DNA of 38,735 nt from an uncultured Leptolinea sp. (GTDB lineage: Bacteria > Chloroflexota > Anaerolineae > Anaerolineales > Anaerolineaceae): the NCBI GenBank assembly GCA_903828565.1, contig CAIKMQ010000007.1, forward strand, positions 1 through 38,735, written 5' to 3'. Shown piece after piece: positions 15,230-23,872 of this stretch (positions are counted from its first letter, which is position 1; each line of letters starts with the position of its first letter). The notes beneath the pieces were generated by a model. The model saw nothing but the letters and a program-made list of their open reading frames with translations, had not been told where the DNA came from and made no database searches. The translations under genes were made by a program, and so were the position numbers.

Positions 15230-15666
15230 TGCGCGCCGTCCTTCAGCGGGTCAGCAATGCCAGCGTTGAAGTTGAAGATCAGGTCGTTGCCAGCATTGGC
15301 AGCGGCCTGTTGATTCTCGCAGGTATGGGACATGGCGATTCCAGCGAAACTGCCGCGGCCATGGCTCATAAGATCGCCCGACTGAGGATCTTTGCGGATA
15401 CCGCCGGGAAAATGAACCTCAGCGTGCTGGATATCGCTGGCGAGATCCTGGTTGTTTCTCAATTTACCCTATTCGCGGATGCCCGCAGGGGAAACCGCCC
15501 GTCGTTTACAGACGCGATGGAGCCTGGGGCCGCCAGCCTATTGGTGGAGCATTTTGCAGAGGCCCTCAGCCGGGAAGGGCTGAAAGTATCGCAGGGAGTT
15601 TTTGGCGCGGATATGAAAGTTCGATTGCTTAATGATGGTCCGGTGACCATCCAGCTGGAAAACTAA
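15229..15666 (+). CDS. dtd: D-aminoacyl-tRNA deacylase
   Basis: Dtd removes D-amino acids wrongly attached to tRNA. The protein starts MRAVLQRVSNASVEVEDQ, the family's standard N terminus, so I place the start at the ATG 15229 that overlaps the trpS stop (145 residues), not at an earlier in-frame ATG inside trpS. The chirality-proofreading motifs are present: LVVSQFTLFAD (SQxT) near 76-86, and NDGPVT near the C terminus in place of the usual NxGPVT. Coupling to trpS makes sense because D-Trp is a known mischarging substrate. The last 38 bp overlap the end of the convergent minus-strand gene. Confidence 0.96.
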   Translation: MRAVLQRVSNASVEVEDQVVASIGSGLLILAGMGHGDSSETAAAMAHKIARLRIFADTAGKMNLSVLDIAGEILVVSQFTLFADARRGNRPSFTDAMEPGAASLLVEHFAEALSREGLKVSQGVFGADMKVRLLNDGPVTIQLEN

Positions 15667-16417
15667 TTCCCCCGCTCCACAAGACAGTATCCAATTTAAC
15701 TGCCAACGCTCCGGCTTGTAAAAACAGGTCGGCTTCTCTTACGCTGTAGACACCACCCGCGGCGATGACCGGCAGCCCGTGACAGCGCGCCGCCCGCAGC
15801 CAGTACATGGATTGCGGGAAAATGCCCGGCCCGTAGATGCGCCCGCCGGCCAGGTTCTGCGCATCTACGGCAGCAGCATTAGGCACCACTCCTCGCAGCG
15901 GCGCGCAGCATACAGCCGCCACATCACAGGATACCAGCCCCGGCAAGATCCGGTCTGACTGATGAATATCCAACTCAATAACTACAGGCCATTCGCGAAC
16001 AGAAAGCCGCGCACATTCGAGAACATCCTCTATCGCGGCTCCGGGGTGGAAACTGAGTTCCAGGCCGGAAAGTCCATCGACACCGTCCAGCATCTGCAGG
16101 CATTCGCACAACCCGGCTACATGCTCCACCATCAGGTGCAGCAGCACTGGCAGCGGTGACTGCCGCCAGGATCGGGCATTTTGACGGATGACAGCAGATA
16201 AACCGGGGTTGGGGAAGCCGGTATGCACCAGCGATCCACCCGCAAAGTGGGCTGCAGTACGGCTTTCTGCCGGGGAGCGTGGTAGCCGGCTGACCGGGTT
16301 CGTAATAAAACAACCAAGTTGTGCTGTTTGAGGAAACCGCCGCAGGTCAGGGGTATACCCCAGCATTCCAGCCGCATTCATTACCGGGGTGTGGAATGCC
16401 AGATCCTGTTTTGGCAT
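15629..16417 (-). CDS. Divergent dihydroorotate dehydrogenase-like (PyrD-type) protein
   Basis: The 262 residues look like a TIM-barrel flavoprotein of the dihydroorotate dehydrogenase group. FHTPVMNAAGMLGYTPDL matches the first strand; ITNPVSRLPRSP and HTGFPNPGLSAVI match the equivalents of the usual NxIGLPNPG segment; and IAAGGVYSVREADLFLQAGA followed by AVKLDTVLW matches the FMN phosphate-binding end. It is shorter than normal PyrD (about 300 residues) and lacks the expected Lys-containing KLTPN strand; VIELDIHQSD stands there instead. Activity as a true DHODH is doubtful. It starts 9 bp after cysS with AAGG as ribosome binding site, so it is probably co-transcribed. Confidence 0.7.
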   Translation of the reverse strand: MPKQDLAFHTPVMNAAGMLGYTPDLRRFPQTAQLGCFITNPVSRLPRSPAESRTAAHFAGGSLVHTGFPNPGLSAVIRQNARSWRQSPLPVLLHLMVEHVAGLCECLQMLDGVDGLSGLELSFHPGAAIEDVLECARLSVREWPVVIELDIHQSDRILPGLVSCDVAAVCCAPLRGVVPNAAAVDAQNLAGGRIYGPGIFPQSMYWLRAARCHGLPVIAAGGVYSVREADLFLQAGALAVKLDTVLWSGGISFPAGWSPDHH

Positions 16418-16426
16418 TTGTCTACC

Positions 16427-17809
16427 TTATTTTCTCGCTTTCACCACCGGACCGGCAGGTGAATCTTCCACATCGTACCCCAGGGCTGCGATCTGCCCGC
16501 GGAGTTTATCCGCATCCGCCCAGCGTTTTTCAACGCGGGCTTTGGTGCGTTCTTCCACCAGCGCCTGTACATCAGCCGGAACTGCCCCTTCAGTTTTTGG
16601 TTTCCATTCCATCAAGCCCAGGCCAAGAACAGTATCAAAAACAGCCATGGTCGCTTTTCGTACACCTGCAGGCAGGCTGCTGCGCGCCATATCCCAGGTG
16701 ACAGCCAACGCGCGGGGTAAATTCAAGTCATCATTGATGGCTGTTTCAAACTGGGCTACAAAGCCGGCATCCGGTTCACCAGATGGAGCGCCCCATTCAT
16801 AGACTGCCTTGCGCAATCTCTCCAAAGATGTGGCTGCGGCATCAATTCCATCCCAGGTGAAGTTCAACTTCGCGCGGTAAAGCGCTGACAGGCAGAAGAA
16901 GCGGTAGACCAGCGGGTCATATCCGCGCTCAATCAATGTTTCCAGACGGATGAAACCGCCGCCTGATTTTGCCATTTTCTCTTCGCCCAGCTGCAGGAAG
17001 TATCCATGCATCCAGAAATTTGCCAGGCGGGTGTGATGGCAGGCTTCAGTTTGGGCAATCTCATTGGTATGGTGGACCGTGATATGGTCTTCACCACCGC
17101 AGTGGATGTCGAAATACTTGCCGAGGTAGCGCGCGGACATCGCGGAGCATTCTATATGCCAACCGGGGAATCCTTTACCCCACGGGCTATCCCATTCCAT
17201 CTGGCGCTGCCTGTCTTTCGGGCTGAACTTCCACAACGCAAAATCGGTCGGATTGCGTTTTTCCCCCATGTCAATCCGCATCCCGGCTTGCAGCCCTTCA
17301 ATATCCAGCCGCCCCAGGTAGCCGTAATCGTCCAGCCGCGAAGTATCAAAGTAGATACCATCGGATGTTTGATAGGTGTAACCGTTCGCTTCGATACAGC
17401 GGATGGTCTCGATCTGATCTGCTATATGGTCGGTTGCCCGGCACCAGATCGTGGGCGGGAGGATGTTCAGGCGCTCCAGATCCTGTTTGAAAGCCAGGGT
17501 ATAGAATTCAGCAATCTCCCAGGCTGTCTTGCCGGTTCGCGCTGAACCTTTTTCCATTTTATCTTCGCCTTCATCAGCATCTGATACCAGGTGGCCGACA
17601 TCGGTGATGTTCATCACGTGTTTGACATCAAAATGATTCCAATCCAGCACCCTGCGTAGAAAATCTTCAAAGATGTAAGTTCTCAGGTTACCTATATGGG
17701 CATAATCATAGACCGTCGGGCCGCAGGTATAAAGCCCTACCTTCGGGGGATCCAGCGGCTCAAAAGTCCGCACAGAACGGGTATAGGTATCAAATAATTG
17801 TAGGGCCAT
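16427..17809 (-). CDS. cysS: Cysteinyl-tRNA synthetase
   Basis: This class I synthetase charges tRNA-Cys. At 460 residues it is of normal length. The N terminus has GLYTCGPTVYDYAHIGNLR, which holds both the zinc ligand C29 and the HIGH motif (HIGN at 38-41). The KMSKS loop is KMAKSGG starting at K278. Further zinc-site residues are seen in GWHIECSAMS and the following His-rich HTNEIAQTEACH. GGAG lies 5 nt before the ATG. It is divergent from the GT39 gene and is followed by the DHODH-like gene. Confidence 0.98.
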   Translation of the reverse strand: MALQLFDTYTRSVRTFEPLDPPKVGLYTCGPTVYDYAHIGNLRTYIFEDFLRRVLDWNHFDVKHVMNITDVGHLVSDADEGEDKMEKGSARTGKTAWEIAEFYTLAFKQDLERLNILPPTIWCRATDHIADQIETIRCIEANGYTYQTSDGIYFDTSRLDDYGYLGRLDIEGLQAGMRIDMGEKRNPTDFALWKFSPKDRQRQMEWDSPWGKGFPGWHIECSAMSARYLGKYFDIHCGGEDHITVHHTNEIAQTEACHHTRLANFWMHGYFLQLGEEKMAKSGGGFIRLETLIERGYDPLVYRFFCLSALYRAKLNFTWDGIDAAATSLERLRKAVYEWGAPSGEPDAGFVAQFETAINDDLNLPRALAVTWDMARSSLPAGVRKATMAVFDTVLGLGLMEWKPKTEGAVPADVQALVEERTKARVEKRWADADKLRGQIAALGYDVEDSPAGPVVKARK

Positions 17810-17860
17810 TCTTCTCCGATCGGCGGCTTCCGGTAGTCAGCCACGGGGGTTGATTGCCAT

Positions 17861-17866
17861 TATAAT
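17861..17866 (+). promoter_or_regulatory. Candidate -10 box of the GT39-type gene
   Basis: TATAAT lies 12 nt before the ATG at 17879, which has no Shine-Dalgarno sequence. The predicted leader would be only about 5 nt. Confidence 0.4.
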
Positions 17867-17878
17867 AAACGCTGTTGC

Positions 17879-19714
17879 ATGCAGAGTCAAATACCGATGC
17901 CTGATCCTACCCCTTTCCGCACCAGGAAAACCAGTCCCCTGCCCAGTGTGATCGCCTATGCAGTCCTTGCGCTCCTTTTCCTGGCAGGCAGCCTGATCCC
18001 ATATTCTTCCCTCGTTAGTTGGATGAGCCGCTTGCTTTCTGACGGCATATTCGAATCGCTCTCAGCGGGGGAGTACCTCGGGCTACAGTGGGGTGTACGC
18101 GCTGTTTCTCTCCTCCTGCTGGCAGCCGCCGGCATACAGATCGCATGGCCGGAGCGCTTTGAAGCAGCCAGAGATCAGCTGAAGGCAATTCGGGCGAAGG
18201 TGCACCTCCGGAAGGAAATGCAGGGAATACTCCGGGCAACCTTCCCGGCAGAAGATCGCTCGTTCCTGTTTACCCTGGGGTTGATTACACTTCTCGGCCT
18301 GGCGATCCGCCTAATCGATTATGCCCACCCGGTGGGTTATGATGAAGCGTACACGTACATCCATTTTGCCTCAAAATCACTGCGCACGATCCTGGCAGAT
18401 TACTCAGCCCCCAATAACCATATCTTCCATACACTGCTCGTTGCGCTAGCAGACCGCATCTTTGGAAATTACCTGTGGGTATTGCGCCTGCCCGCGTTGA
18501 TTGCGGGAGTTCTCTGCATTCCTGCGGTCTACGCGGCCGGTCGCTCCCTCTACAACCGAGGTGCGGGGATTTTGTCTGCTGCGCTGCTCTCCCTTGCACC
18601 CCTGCTGGTGGACTACTCTACAAATGCCCGTGGGTACAGCCTGATCTGCCTGTTTTCCCTGCTGATGCTCTGGCAGGCGGGTATCTTGAGGAGATCTTCG
18701 ACCTTCAGCGGCTGGTTGCTGCTGGGAACATTTGCCACATTGGGTTTCTACACCATCCCTGTGATGGTCTATCCTGTTTGCGGGGTCTATCTCTGGCTGC
18801 TGCTTTCCTGGCTGATCCGGGATACCTTCCAGAGTGATCGGCGGCATTTCATCTACAACCTGCTGTCATCAGCAGTAGGCACGATCCTGATGACGCTGGT
18901 GCTCTACACGCCGGTCTTCCTTTTTGGTACCGGCCTGTCATCCATCACAGGGAATGAATTCGTCCGCTCGCAAACCTGGGGGGATTTTATACAGTCTGTG
19001 GCTGTCAGGATCCCGACGGTCTGGTCTGATTGGAACTCGCAGGTTCCGCCGGCGCTTGCCATTTTCATTGCCATCGGCATGCTAGCCTCCCTACTGCTGG
19101 AATGGAAACAGGCTGCACACCGGATGCCACCCTGGCTGGCGGTAGTTCTGGCGGTCAGCCTCCTGTTGATCGCACAACGGGTTGCCCCCCTGACCCGGGT
19201 CTGGCTTTTTCTGCTTTGTTTCTACCTGCTTTTCTCTGCAAACGGGTGGCAGATGCTCTTTCACCTGGCTGCCGGGAAATTATCTCTCAAACGTTATCTC
19301 ACCACCCTGACTCTCGGTCTATTGACCTTTGCTGTCTTCTGGGGATTCTGGTCCCTCCAGTCCCATGCGTTGCACTCCGACCAGGATGTGGACCGCTACC
19401 GCGCTCCGGCACAGTTCACAGCTTCTATCCTTAAATCGGATGACACCCTGGTGTCGGTTTCACCGATTTCGATCCAGGTGGGTTACTACCTGGCGCAGGA
19501 AGGTGTGCCTTTCTCGAGGTTCTTTGACAAAGTGCGGCGTGGAGAGATCAAGCATGCCATTATCATCCTCTCAAACCATTCTAAATTCCCTACCGTGCAG
19601 AGTGTCGTGGATTTTCAACTTCTGCAGACAACGCTGGATGCCACAAAGACGGAGTTGCTGTTCGAACACGGCTACCTGCAGGTTTTCTCTGTGCCGGTTT
19701 TGACACAACCTTAA
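17879..19714 (+). CDS. GT39/ArnT-type membrane glycosyltransferase
   Basis: The 611-residue membrane protein has about 12 helices and belongs to the GT-C fold family that moves sugars from lipid-linked donors to proteins or lipids on the outer face of the membrane. The acidic first-loop motif is clear: HPVGYDEAYTYIHF near residues 150-163 (DE pair), followed by SAPNNHIFHTLLVALADRIFG and LRLPALIAGVLCIPAVYAAG, typical of PF13231-type enzymes. An N-terminal extra helix pair and a charged cytosolic segment precede the core. The start could also be the Met seven codons in (17897). The acceptor is unknown. It is followed by small membrane proteins but probably has its own promoter. Confidence 0.85.
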   Translation: MQSQIPMPDPTPFRTRKTSPLPSVIAYAVLALLFLAGSLIPYSSLVSWMSRLLSDGIFESLSAGEYLGLQWGVRAVSLLLLAAAGIQIAWPERFEAARDQLKAIRAKVHLRKEMQGILRATFPAEDRSFLFTLGLITLLGLAIRLIDYAHPVGYDEAYTYIHFASKSLRTILADYSAPNNHIFHTLLVALADRIFGNYLWVLRLPALIAGVLCIPAVYAAGRSLYNRGAGILSAALLSLAPLLVDYSTNARGYSLICLFSLLMLWQAGILRRSSTFSGWLLLGTFATLGFYTIPVMVYPVCGVYLWLLLSWLIRDTFQSDRRHFIYNLLSSAVGTILMTLVLYTPVFLFGTGLSSITGNEFVRSQTWGDFIQSVAVRIPTVWSDWNSQVPPALAIFIAIGMLASLLLEWKQAAHRMPPWLAVVLAVSLLLIAQRVAPLTRVWLFLLCFYLLFSANGWQMLFHLAAGKLSLKRYLTTLTLGLLTFAVFWGFWSLQSHALHSDQDVDRYRAPAQFTASILKSDDTLVSVSPISIQVGYYLAQEGVPFSRFFDKVRRGEIKHAIIILSNHSKFPTVQSVVDFQLLQTTLDATKTELLFEHGYLQVFSVPVLTQP

Positions 19715-19735
19715 CGGTTCGGTCACCGGCTGTGC

Positions 19736-19741
19736 TAAAAT
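19736..19741 (+). promoter_or_regulatory. Extended -10 element, possible leaderless promoter
   Basis: TGC-TAAAAT (hexamer at 19736-19741) lies 6 nt before the ATG at 19748. There is no Shine-Dalgarno sequence, so transcription would start at or next to the start codon. Confidence 0.4.
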
Positions 19742-19747
19742 ACATAC

Positions 19748-20200
19748 ATGGCAGATCAATTACCTCCCCCAATTGCTCCGCGGAACCCGGCAACCCACCG
19801 AAGTCATCAGCGGCAGGTGTTTGCTCAGATCCTGCTGCCGATGCTGACAGCTCTAGCCGGAGCGGTGATACTGGCCATCCTTTCCACCACCAGCGTGGCA
19901 GGCAGCGCACCGCAGACTGCCCTATGGGCACACATTTCCACGATATTTATGGCAGTTCTGGCAATTTCCGCAGGTCTGGGGGTATTGATCGTCCTGATCG
20001 CCATGATCTTTGGAACCGGATGGGTATTGAATAAACTCCCCGGTTATTCCTACATCGGTCAATTGTACGCACAGATCATCCAAATACGGGTGAAGCAGAT
20101 CGCTGATCTTTCCAGCCTGCCGGTCATTCAACTCAAGACTGGCTGGAAGGCGCTTTCTGCTTTCTCGACAGCAATCCGAAAACAACTGGGAGGCAAATAA
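19748..20200 (+). CDS. Small membrane protein, unknown function
   Basis: The 150-residue protein has a Pro-rich N terminus, two transmembrane helices (about 28-50 and 63-88) and a C-terminal amphipathic region (VKQIADLSSLPVIQLKTGWK). I do not recognise the family. It is followed after 5 bp by another small membrane protein, and both resemble accessory envelope proteins. The start is chosen for the -10 element 6 nt upstream and because no other in-frame Met precedes the first helix. Confidence 0.65.
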   Translation: MADQLPPPIAPRNPATHRSHQRQVFAQILLPMLTALAGAVILAILSTTSVAGSAPQTALWAHISTIFMAVLAISAGLGVLIVLIAMIFGTGWVLNKLPGYSYIGQLYAQIIQIRVKQIADLSSLPVIQLKTGWKALSAFSTAIRKQLGGK

Positions 20201-20205
20201 CATCC

Positions 20206-20415
20206 ATGGAAGAACAGAATAACTGGAAAGTACGAACCTATGTGATTGGTGGAGTGGTCGGCTTGATAGCCGGCCTCGGTGCAGCCTATATGATCACCCG
20301 CCGCGCCGAAGAGACTCAACAACCACCCCGGTTAACGACCGGTGACGGTGTGAAGATCGGCATGAGTTTGGCCAGTGTCTTCAAAATGATTACTGACCTG
20401 GTATCCCCCCGTTAA
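20206..20415 (+). CDS. Small single-span membrane protein
   Basis: In 69 residues there is a short polar N terminus, one Gly-rich transmembrane helix (YVIGGVVGLIAGLGAAYMIT, about 12-31), then RRAEE and a soluble tail. The Gly-rich helix resembles YtxH-type small proteins such as the one at 23645. The role is unknown. It is 5 bp behind the preceding gene and 20 bp before the ABC permease, so all three may share a transcript. Confidence 0.65.
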   Translation: MEEQNNWKVRTYVIGGVVGLIAGLGAAYMITRRAEETQQPPRLTTGDGVKIGMSLASVFKMITDLVSPR

Positions 20416-20435
20416 CCCACAACGGATTTTGTTAC

Positions 20436-21557
20436 ATGCCCGGTCGATTGTGGACCATCGTTCGCAAAGAATTCATCCACATCTTCCGCGATATCCGTAC
20501 CCTCAGCCTGATCGCATTCTTACCGGTATTAATGCTGCTGCTGCTTGGTTATGCGGTAGCCAATGATATCGAAAATATTCCCCTGGTAGTTCTAGACGCA
20601 GCCAGTACAGATTCCAGCCGGGCTTACATCCAGCGCTATACCAATTCCGGCATGTTTGACTGGAAGTACACTGCCAGCAGCGAATCTGAGGTTCTGGCAT
20701 TGATCGATGCGGGGAAAGCTCAAGCCGGACTGCAAATCCCCATTGGATTCGATGATCCGCGGCACGGGAATTCATCAATCCTGGTGTATGTGGATGGCTC
20801 AGACCCTGCCATTGCCCAGGTGGTACAACTGGCTGTTGAAACGATTCATGCCAGACGGGTAGCAGGCATCTCCGCACCCCTCCTCCTGTCAGGCAAGGGG
20901 TCCATGCCTCTGAACACAACCGGCGTAACCCTGAAATTCCTCTATAACCCCGATATGCGACGGATCAATTTTCTCATTCCAGCTCTCGCTGCCGCCATCT
21001 TGCAGGTGCAGACGCTGTTGCTGACCGGTTTCGCCATCGTCCGTGAACGGGAACAGGGGACACTGGAGCAGCTGATCGTCACCCCGATCCAACCCTGGGA
21101 ATTGATGCTGGGGAAGATCCTGCCTTTCATCCTGATCGGTTTCATCAACCTATGGGCTACGCTCTGGTTGGGAAGCGCCTGGTTTCATGTGCCGCTTCAC
21201 GGCTCGATGCCCCTGCTGGCAGCCGTTAGCCTTTTGTTCATTCTCGGATCCCTCGGGTTGGGTATTCTGATCTCTGTGGTGGCACGCTCACAGGTGCAGG
21301 CCATGCATATTGCCATGTTTATCAACCTGCCGTCACTAATTCTGTCAGGTTTTATTTTTCCACGGTATAACATGCCGCTGCTGGCTAATATCGCCAGTTA
21401 TTTTCTTCCCCTGACCTATTTCATCGAGATCATTCGCGGGATTGCATTGAAAGGCGCCAATGCAGCTCAACTTTGGCCATCCATCTGGCCGCTGGCGGTT
21501 TACAGCCTGATCGTCTTCTCTGCTGGTGTCCTGCTTTTCAGAAAACGGTTGGAATAG
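20436..21557 (+). CDS. ABC-2 type transporter permease
   Basis: The 373-residue protein has the layout of YbhR/YbhS/YhhJ-type permeases. It opens with VRKEFIHIFRDIRTLSLI and a first helix (LPVLMLLLLGYAVA). A large extracytoplasmic domain follows (about 45-165, KYTASSESEVLALIDAGKAQ, SILVYVDGSDP). Five C-terminal helices include the family signature REREQGTLEQLIVTPIQPWELMLGK near 197-221. Such permeases export drugs, lipids or polymers and need a separate ATPase, but none is encoded nearby. No strong Shine-Dalgarno sequence is seen. Its stop lies 3 bp before the next gene. Confidence 0.9.
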   Translation: MPGRLWTIVRKEFIHIFRDIRTLSLIAFLPVLMLLLLGYAVANDIENIPLVVLDAASTDSSRAYIQRYTNSGMFDWKYTASSESEVLALIDAGKAQAGLQIPIGFDDPRHGNSSILVYVDGSDPAIAQVVQLAVETIHARRVAGISAPLLLSGKGSMPLNTTGVTLKFLYNPDMRRINFLIPALAAAILQVQTLLLTGFAIVREREQGTLEQLIVTPIQPWELMLGKILPFILIGFINLWATLWLGSAWFHVPLHGSMPLLAAVSLLFILGSLGLGILISVVARSQVQAMHIAMFINLPSLILSGFIFPRYNMPLLANIASYFLPLTYFIEIIRGIALKGANAAQLWPSIWPLAVYSLIVFSAGVLLFRKRLE

Positions 21558-21560
21558 CCT

Positions 21561-22589
21561 ATGCCACCCCGTGAACAGCCGATTCATCCCAAGTATGTCA
21601 TCGCGGGTAATTTCACCCGCGATTTCATCGTCACTGCCAGCCACCAACCCTGCCTGGATATTATGGGCGGCAGCGCCCCCTTCGCTGCCGCTGGTTGCTC
21701 GCTCTGGGATGGCCCTGTGGGGATTCTGGCCCGCGTGGGAGAGGATTATCCTGCTGATTGGCTTGCCAGCCTGGCCGAATGGCGCATGGATGTTCACGGG
21801 GTAAAAATACTCCCGCACAGCCTGGAGGGCCGCCGTTTCTACGGCTATTCGCAGGAAGATACATTCCAGACCAACAGCCCGGCACGTTTCTTTGCCGAGA
21901 TGGATTACCCGCTGCCTGTGGCATTAATGAACTACAATCCGCCGGCAGTTGATGCAGCGGATGACCTGCACAGCCGCAGGCAATCCTCACCGATGATCGG
22001 CGATGCACCGCCGGATTACCATGATGCGATCGCCGCCCACCTCTGCCAGCTGGACTTTATCTCTCACAGTGTGCTGCAGACGATGCTGCGTACCGGGCAG
22101 ATCAAGACCATCACCCTGGAGGTGGACCCGGGGTATTTACTGCCTGAGCACTGGAATTCTATGCGCAATGTACTGGCTGGCCTTTCCTGCGCCAGCGTAG
22201 ATGAGAGTGCCGCCCGGGCTTTCTTTCGCGGGCGAACAAATGACCTTCGTGAGATTACCACCGGATTGGCTGCTTTTGGTTGCGAGCACGTGGTGATACA
22301 CCAGCAGGACGGCCAAAAGCTACTGCACCAACGCTCCACCGGTAGATTCTGGCAAGCTCCGGCATATCCTGCTCCACGGATTAACCTCCATTCATCCAGG
22401 CATGCCTTTGGCGGTGGCTTTCTGGCAGGGTACCTGTTAACCTATGATCCGGCTCGCGCCCTGGCTTATGGAGTGGTATCTGAGCTTATGGCTGGAGACA
22501 GCCTGCGTCCCGGTGAGCTGTTTTCAGGTTTACCGGGTTTGGCTGAAGCGCGGCTGAAGGTGCTTTTTGAGAAGATAATTCCAATTTAA
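21561..22589 (+). CDS. PfkB-fold (ribokinase-like) protein lacking the catalytic GAGD motif
   Basis: The 342-residue protein has the shape of the PfkB/ribokinase family: YVIAGNFTRDFIV at the first strand, GGSAPFAAAGCSLWDGPVGILARVGEDYP at the substrate-binding end (split here only for description), EVDPGYL and a central ATP-side region. The C-terminal signature normally reads DTTGAGDAFxGGFLAG. Here it is NLHSSRHAFGGGFLAG, with H281 in the place of the catalytic Asp and SSR instead of the GAG anion hole. A normal kinase reaction is therefore doubtful. It may be a substrate-binding pseudokinase. It is tightly coupled to the ABC permease upstream (3-bp gap). Confidence 0.75.
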   Translation: MPPREQPIHPKYVIAGNFTRDFIVTASHQPCLDIMGGSAPFAAAGCSLWDGPVGILARVGEDYPADWLASLAEWRMDVHGVKILPHSLEGRRFYGYSQEDTFQTNSPARFFAEMDYPLPVALMNYNPPAVDAADDLHSRRQSSPMIGDAPPDYHDAIAAHLCQLDFISHSVLQTMLRTGQIKTITLEVDPGYLLPEHWNSMRNVLAGLSCASVDESAARAFFRGRTNDLREITTGLAAFGCEHVVIHQQDGQKLLHQRSTGRFWQAPAYPAPRINLHSSRHAFGGGFLAGYLLTYDPARALAYGVVSELMAGDSLRPGELFSGLPGLAEARLKVLFEKIIPI

Positions 22590-22610
22590 TCTCAACACAG
22601 AGGAGAAAGT

Positions 22611-23600
22611 ATGGAAGCCTTACAATCAATAGAAGTTCAATGGATCGCCATTCTTCAAGGTTGGCTGCATGGGAGCAGCGGCATCTTCAATGCCATTACC
22701 TTGCTGGGTAGTGAAGATTTCTTTATCCTGGTCATGCCGGTGTTGTACTGGTGCGTGGATGCAGCACTCGGCTTGCGTGTCGGGATCATCCTAATGCTCA
22801 GCGGTCATTTGAACGGTGTGTTCAAGCTATTATTCCACTCACCCCGGCCGTACTGGGTCAGCGCGGATGTACTTGCCGGTTCCACAGAGACTTCTTTTGG
22901 TATGCCTTCCGGTCATGCCATGAACACGCTCAGCATCTGGGGGCTGACGGCTCGGCTGTTATCAAAACCCTGGTTCACAGCCCTCTCTGTGGCGGTGATC
23001 ATCCTGGTCGGTTTCTCGCGGATTGTCCTCGGCGTCCATTTCATCTCGGATGTCATTGCAGGTTGGCTGCTTGGCGGAATACTTCTGGTTTTATTCATCA
23101 AACTAAATACCCCTGTTACCTCCTGGCTGAAGGGTTTAAGCACCCGTGGTCACGTCCTGCTGGCCTTTGGCAGCACCATGATCCTGATACTCCTCGGCAT
23201 ACTGCCGGCGAGTTTGACTCTGCCAGCACCGCTGCCCGCCGACTGGATCGCAAACGCCACCCGCACTTCTGTGGAAGCCCCTGTGCCATACGAGATCAGC
23301 GGACTGTTCACCACTGCCGGTACCTGGCTTGGGATGACCCTCGGAGTTGCAATACTCTACCGCAAGGGCGGGCTGAAATCGACAACCAGCAACCTGCACC
23401 GCCTAATGAGATACATCATCGGGCTGGTTGGCTTGTTCCTCTTCTGGTATGGGCTTAAGCTGGTCTTTCCGGATGGAGAAACCTGGCTGCCGTTATTCCT
23501 CCGCCTGATCCGTTACGCGCTGGTTGGGCTGTGGATTGGCCTCGGTGCTCCGCTGGTCTTCCATCAGTTAAAGTTATTTACCAGCAAGGTGGTTGATTAA
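22611..23600 (+). CDS. PAP2-family membrane phosphatase
   Basis: The 329-residue integral membrane protein belongs to the phosphatidic acid phosphatase 2 superfamily, which dephosphorylates lipid phosphates or undecaprenyl pyrophosphate at the outer face. All three catalytic motifs are present: KLLFHSPRP (K72 to P80), PSGH (99-102, catalytic His 102) and SRIVLGVHFISD (S136, R137, nucleophile H143, D147). Additional helices after residue 165 make it longer than minimal PAP2 enzymes. The ribosome binding site GGAG is 5 nt from the ATG. It lies behind the PfkB-like gene and may be in the same transcript. Confidence 0.93.
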   Translation: MEALQSIEVQWIAILQGWLHGSSGIFNAITLLGSEDFFILVMPVLYWCVDAALGLRVGIILMLSGHLNGVFKLLFHSPRPYWVSADVLAGSTETSFGMPSGHAMNTLSIWGLTARLLSKPWFTALSVAVIILVGFSRIVLGVHFISDVIAGWLLGGILLVLFIKLNTPVTSWLKGLSTRGHVLLAFGSTMILILLGILPASLTLPAPLPADWIANATRTSVEAPVPYEISGLFTTAGTWLGMTLGVAILYRKGGLKSTTSNLHRLMRYIIGLVGLFLFWYGLKLVFPDGETWLPLFLRLIRYALVGLWIGLGAPLVFHQLKLFTSKVVD

Positions 23601-23644
23601 TAAGGGAGAAAATAATATAATTTTAATCATTCAGGAGGATCAGA

Positions 23645-23854
23645 ATGAAGAAGTTTATCAGTTTTCTTTCCGGGGTGGTGGTAGGCGGCCTGGTTGGTGC
23701 TACCTTTGCCTTGCTTTTCGCACCGTCATCCGGTAAACAGCTGCAGGAACGTTTAAAGCTCAACGCCGAAGAGCTGAAGAACGAAATCTCACTGGCTGCC
23801 CGGAATCGCCGCAACGAATTGCAGGCGCAGTTAGATAACTTGCGCCAGATGTAA
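23645..23854 (+). CDS. YtxH-domain small membrane protein
   Basis: The 69-residue protein has a Gly/Val-rich N-terminal transmembrane helix (FLSGVVVGGLVGATFALLFA) followed by APSSGKQLQERL and a charged helix, the standard YtxH (gas vesicle-like, general stress) pattern. Its biochemical role is not known. GGAGG lies 6 nt before the ATG. A terminator follows. Confidence 0.88.
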   Translation: MKKFISFLSGVVVGGLVGATFALLFAPSSGKQLQERLKLNAEELKNEISLAARNRRNELQAQLDNLRQM

Positions 23855-23872
23855 ACCGAACCAAATGAGCGT

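Noticed and set aside
20409-20425. Small hairpin before the ABC permease as a terminator
   Set aside because: Only 5 bp of stem, and the downstream gene appears to belong to the same transcript.
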